A stretch of DNA of 64,000 nt from Candidatus Sulfopaludibacter sp. SbA3 (GTDB taxonomy: Bacteria > Pseudomonadota > Alphaproteobacteria > Caulobacterales > Hyphomonadaceae), in the NCBI GenBank assembly GCA_945888325.1, contig CAMDAC010000011.1:1-64000 (forward strand). The letters run 5' to 3'. The position numbers and the translations under genes were made by a program. Positions 63,197 through 64,000 of this stretch are shown in pieces. Every line of letters begins with the position of its first letter. Positions within the stretch are counted from its first letter, which is position 1. The notes under the pieces are model-generated. The model saw nothing but the letters and a program-made list of their open reading frames with translations. It was not told where the DNA came from and did not search any database.

Positions 63197-64000
63197 ATGT
63201 TGCGGATTTCCGAACTCAAGCTTCCTCTCGACCACGCCCCGGCAGACCTGCAGGCGGCGATCGCGGCGCGACTCGGCGTTAGCGAGGATGAGCTGCTGCA
63301 GTGGTCGATCTGGAAACGGGCGCATGACGCGCGGCGCAAATCGGCCATCCTGAAAACCTATATCGTGGACGTCTTGCTGCGCGACGAAGCCGGCGCGCTG
63401 CGCCGGATGGGGGGCGATCCGCATGTACGCCCCACCCCCGACACAACCTACCGGCTCCCCACGCCCCCGCAGTGCCCCTCCCGGCTGCGGCCCGTCGTCA
63501 TCGGCGCCGGCCCCTGCGGCCTGTTCGCAGGCCTGATCCTCGCCGAGCTGGGCCGGCGCCCGATCATCCTCGACCGGGGCAAGGTCGTCCGGGAGCGGAC
63601 CAAGGATACATGGGGTCTGTGGCGGCGCAGTGAACTCAATCCCGAGTCCAACGTACAGTACGGCGAAGGCGGCGCCGGCACGTTTTCGGACGGCAAGCTC
63701 TACAGCCAGATCAAGGACCCGCGCTTTCTTGGACGCAAGGTACTCACCGAATTCGTGGCCGCCGGCGCCCCGCCGGAGATCCTCACCGACGCCCACCCGC
63801 ATATCGGCACCTTCCGGCTCGTGACGATGGTCGAAAGCCTGCGCGCCAAGATCGAGGCACTGGGCGGCGAATACCGGTTCCAGCAACGCGTGACCGATGT
63901 GGAACTCGACCGAAGCCCGGACGGGACCCATACGCTGCGCGGCGTGCACCTGCACACCGGCGAGTTTCTCGAAGCCGCGCATGTCGTCCTGGCGGTCGGG
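63197..64000 (+). CDS. NAD(P)/FAD-dependent oxidoreductase of COG2509 type, N-terminal part (runs off window)
   Basis: 268 codons from ATG 63197 stay open to the window edge. The N-terminal 90 residues form a small domain (LRISELKLPLDHAPADLQAAI, AHDARRKSAILKTYIVDV) typical of this group. The FAD motif VVIGAGPCGLFAGLILAELG follows near residue 100, then NVQYGEGGAGTFSDGKLYSQIKD, a strong signature of the family. The physiological role of COG2509 proteins is not established. The start has only a weak GGGCGG upstream site. Confidence 0.85.
   Translation, partial: MLRISELKLPLDHAPADLQAAIAARLGVSEDELLQWSIWKRAHDARRKSAILKTYIVDVLLRDEAGALRRMGGDPHVRPTPDTTYRLPTPPQCPSRLRPVVIGAGPCGLFAGLILAELGRRPIILDRGKVVRERTKDTWGLWRRSELNPESNVQYGEGGAGTFSDGKLYSQIKDPRFLGRKVLTEFVAAGAPPEILTDAHPHIGTFRLVTMVESLRAKIEALGGEYRFQQRVTDVELDRSPDGTHTLRGVHLHTGEFLEAAHVVLAVG

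Overview
The window is high-GC, densely coded DNA typical of an alphaproteobacterium. Several signs point to the stalked or budding Caulobacterales, in particular the Hyphomonadaceae. These are a SpmX-like degenerate lysozyme with two C-terminal membrane helices, a GTTC-N7-GTTC LexA box in front of an imuA-imuB-dnaE2 mutasome, a LigC-type exonuclease/ligase pair, many acyl-CoA and Baeyer-Villiger monooxygenase genes, and a TonB-dependent receptor. The genus call is an inference from gene content. I see no rRNA, tRNA, insertion sequence, prophage or CRISPR array.

Layout. 1-1.5 kb: the N-terminal part of a Tat-exported PhoX-type phosphatase and a DUF3299 lipoprotein behind a Zur-like palindrome. 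1.6-4.3 kb: an HscC-type Hsp70 coupled to a membrane-anchored J-like protein without HPD. 4.4-8.4 kb: a Baeyer-Villiger monooxygenase and homologues of mesaconyl-C4-CoA hydratase and mesaconyl-CoA C1-C4 CoA transferase. 8.4-21 kb: the leucine-degradation genes liuD, liuC, liuB and liuA, all on the minus strand but separated by plus-strand genes (small membrane protein, PPOX-like protein, cNMP-binding patatin, hybrid histidine kinase, SRPBCC protein) and a GNAT. 21-25.3 kb: SpmX, MgtE and a second (EthA-like) monooxygenase. 25.4-29.3 kb: a glycan cluster (GT2, flippase, ATP-grasp-like protein). 29.5-33.6 kb: valine catabolism (mmsB, enoyl-CoA hydratase, mmsA) with a membrane protein inside.

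33.8-36.6 kb: an EmrAB-type drug efflux pair. 36.7-41.1 kb: a tight plus-strand run of lipid-kinase-like protein, metallophosphoesterase, Tat-exported FAD oxidase and Tat-exported PLP enzyme. 41.2-44.1 kb: an acyl-CoA dehydrogenase lacking both usual catalytic Glu positions, an EF-hand lipoprotein and a degenerate GGDEF protein. 44.7-47.3 kb: MBL-fold exonuclease and ATP-dependent DNA ligase. 47.6-51.1 kb: TonB-dependent receptor and glycerophosphodiester phosphodiesterase. 51.1-55.3 kb: an RND efflux pump and its adaptor. 55.6-61.2 kb: LexA box, imuA, imuB and dnaE2. 61.4-64 kb: a TPR-sulfotransferase and the start of a COG2509-like FAD protein.

How the parts fit. LiuA, LiuBD and LiuC convert isovaleryl-CoA to HMG-CoA; HMG-CoA lyase is not in the window. 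The crotonase, MmsB and MmsA cover the later valine steps. The imu operon is a complete SOS mutagenesis module. At larger scale, the plus strand is G-rich on the left and C-rich on the right whatever the gene direction. The octamer CCCTGCCC occurs 13 times on the plus strand, while I found no plus-strand GGGCAGGG. Both suggest replication or segregation signals, but they disagree about direction, so they are reported separately.
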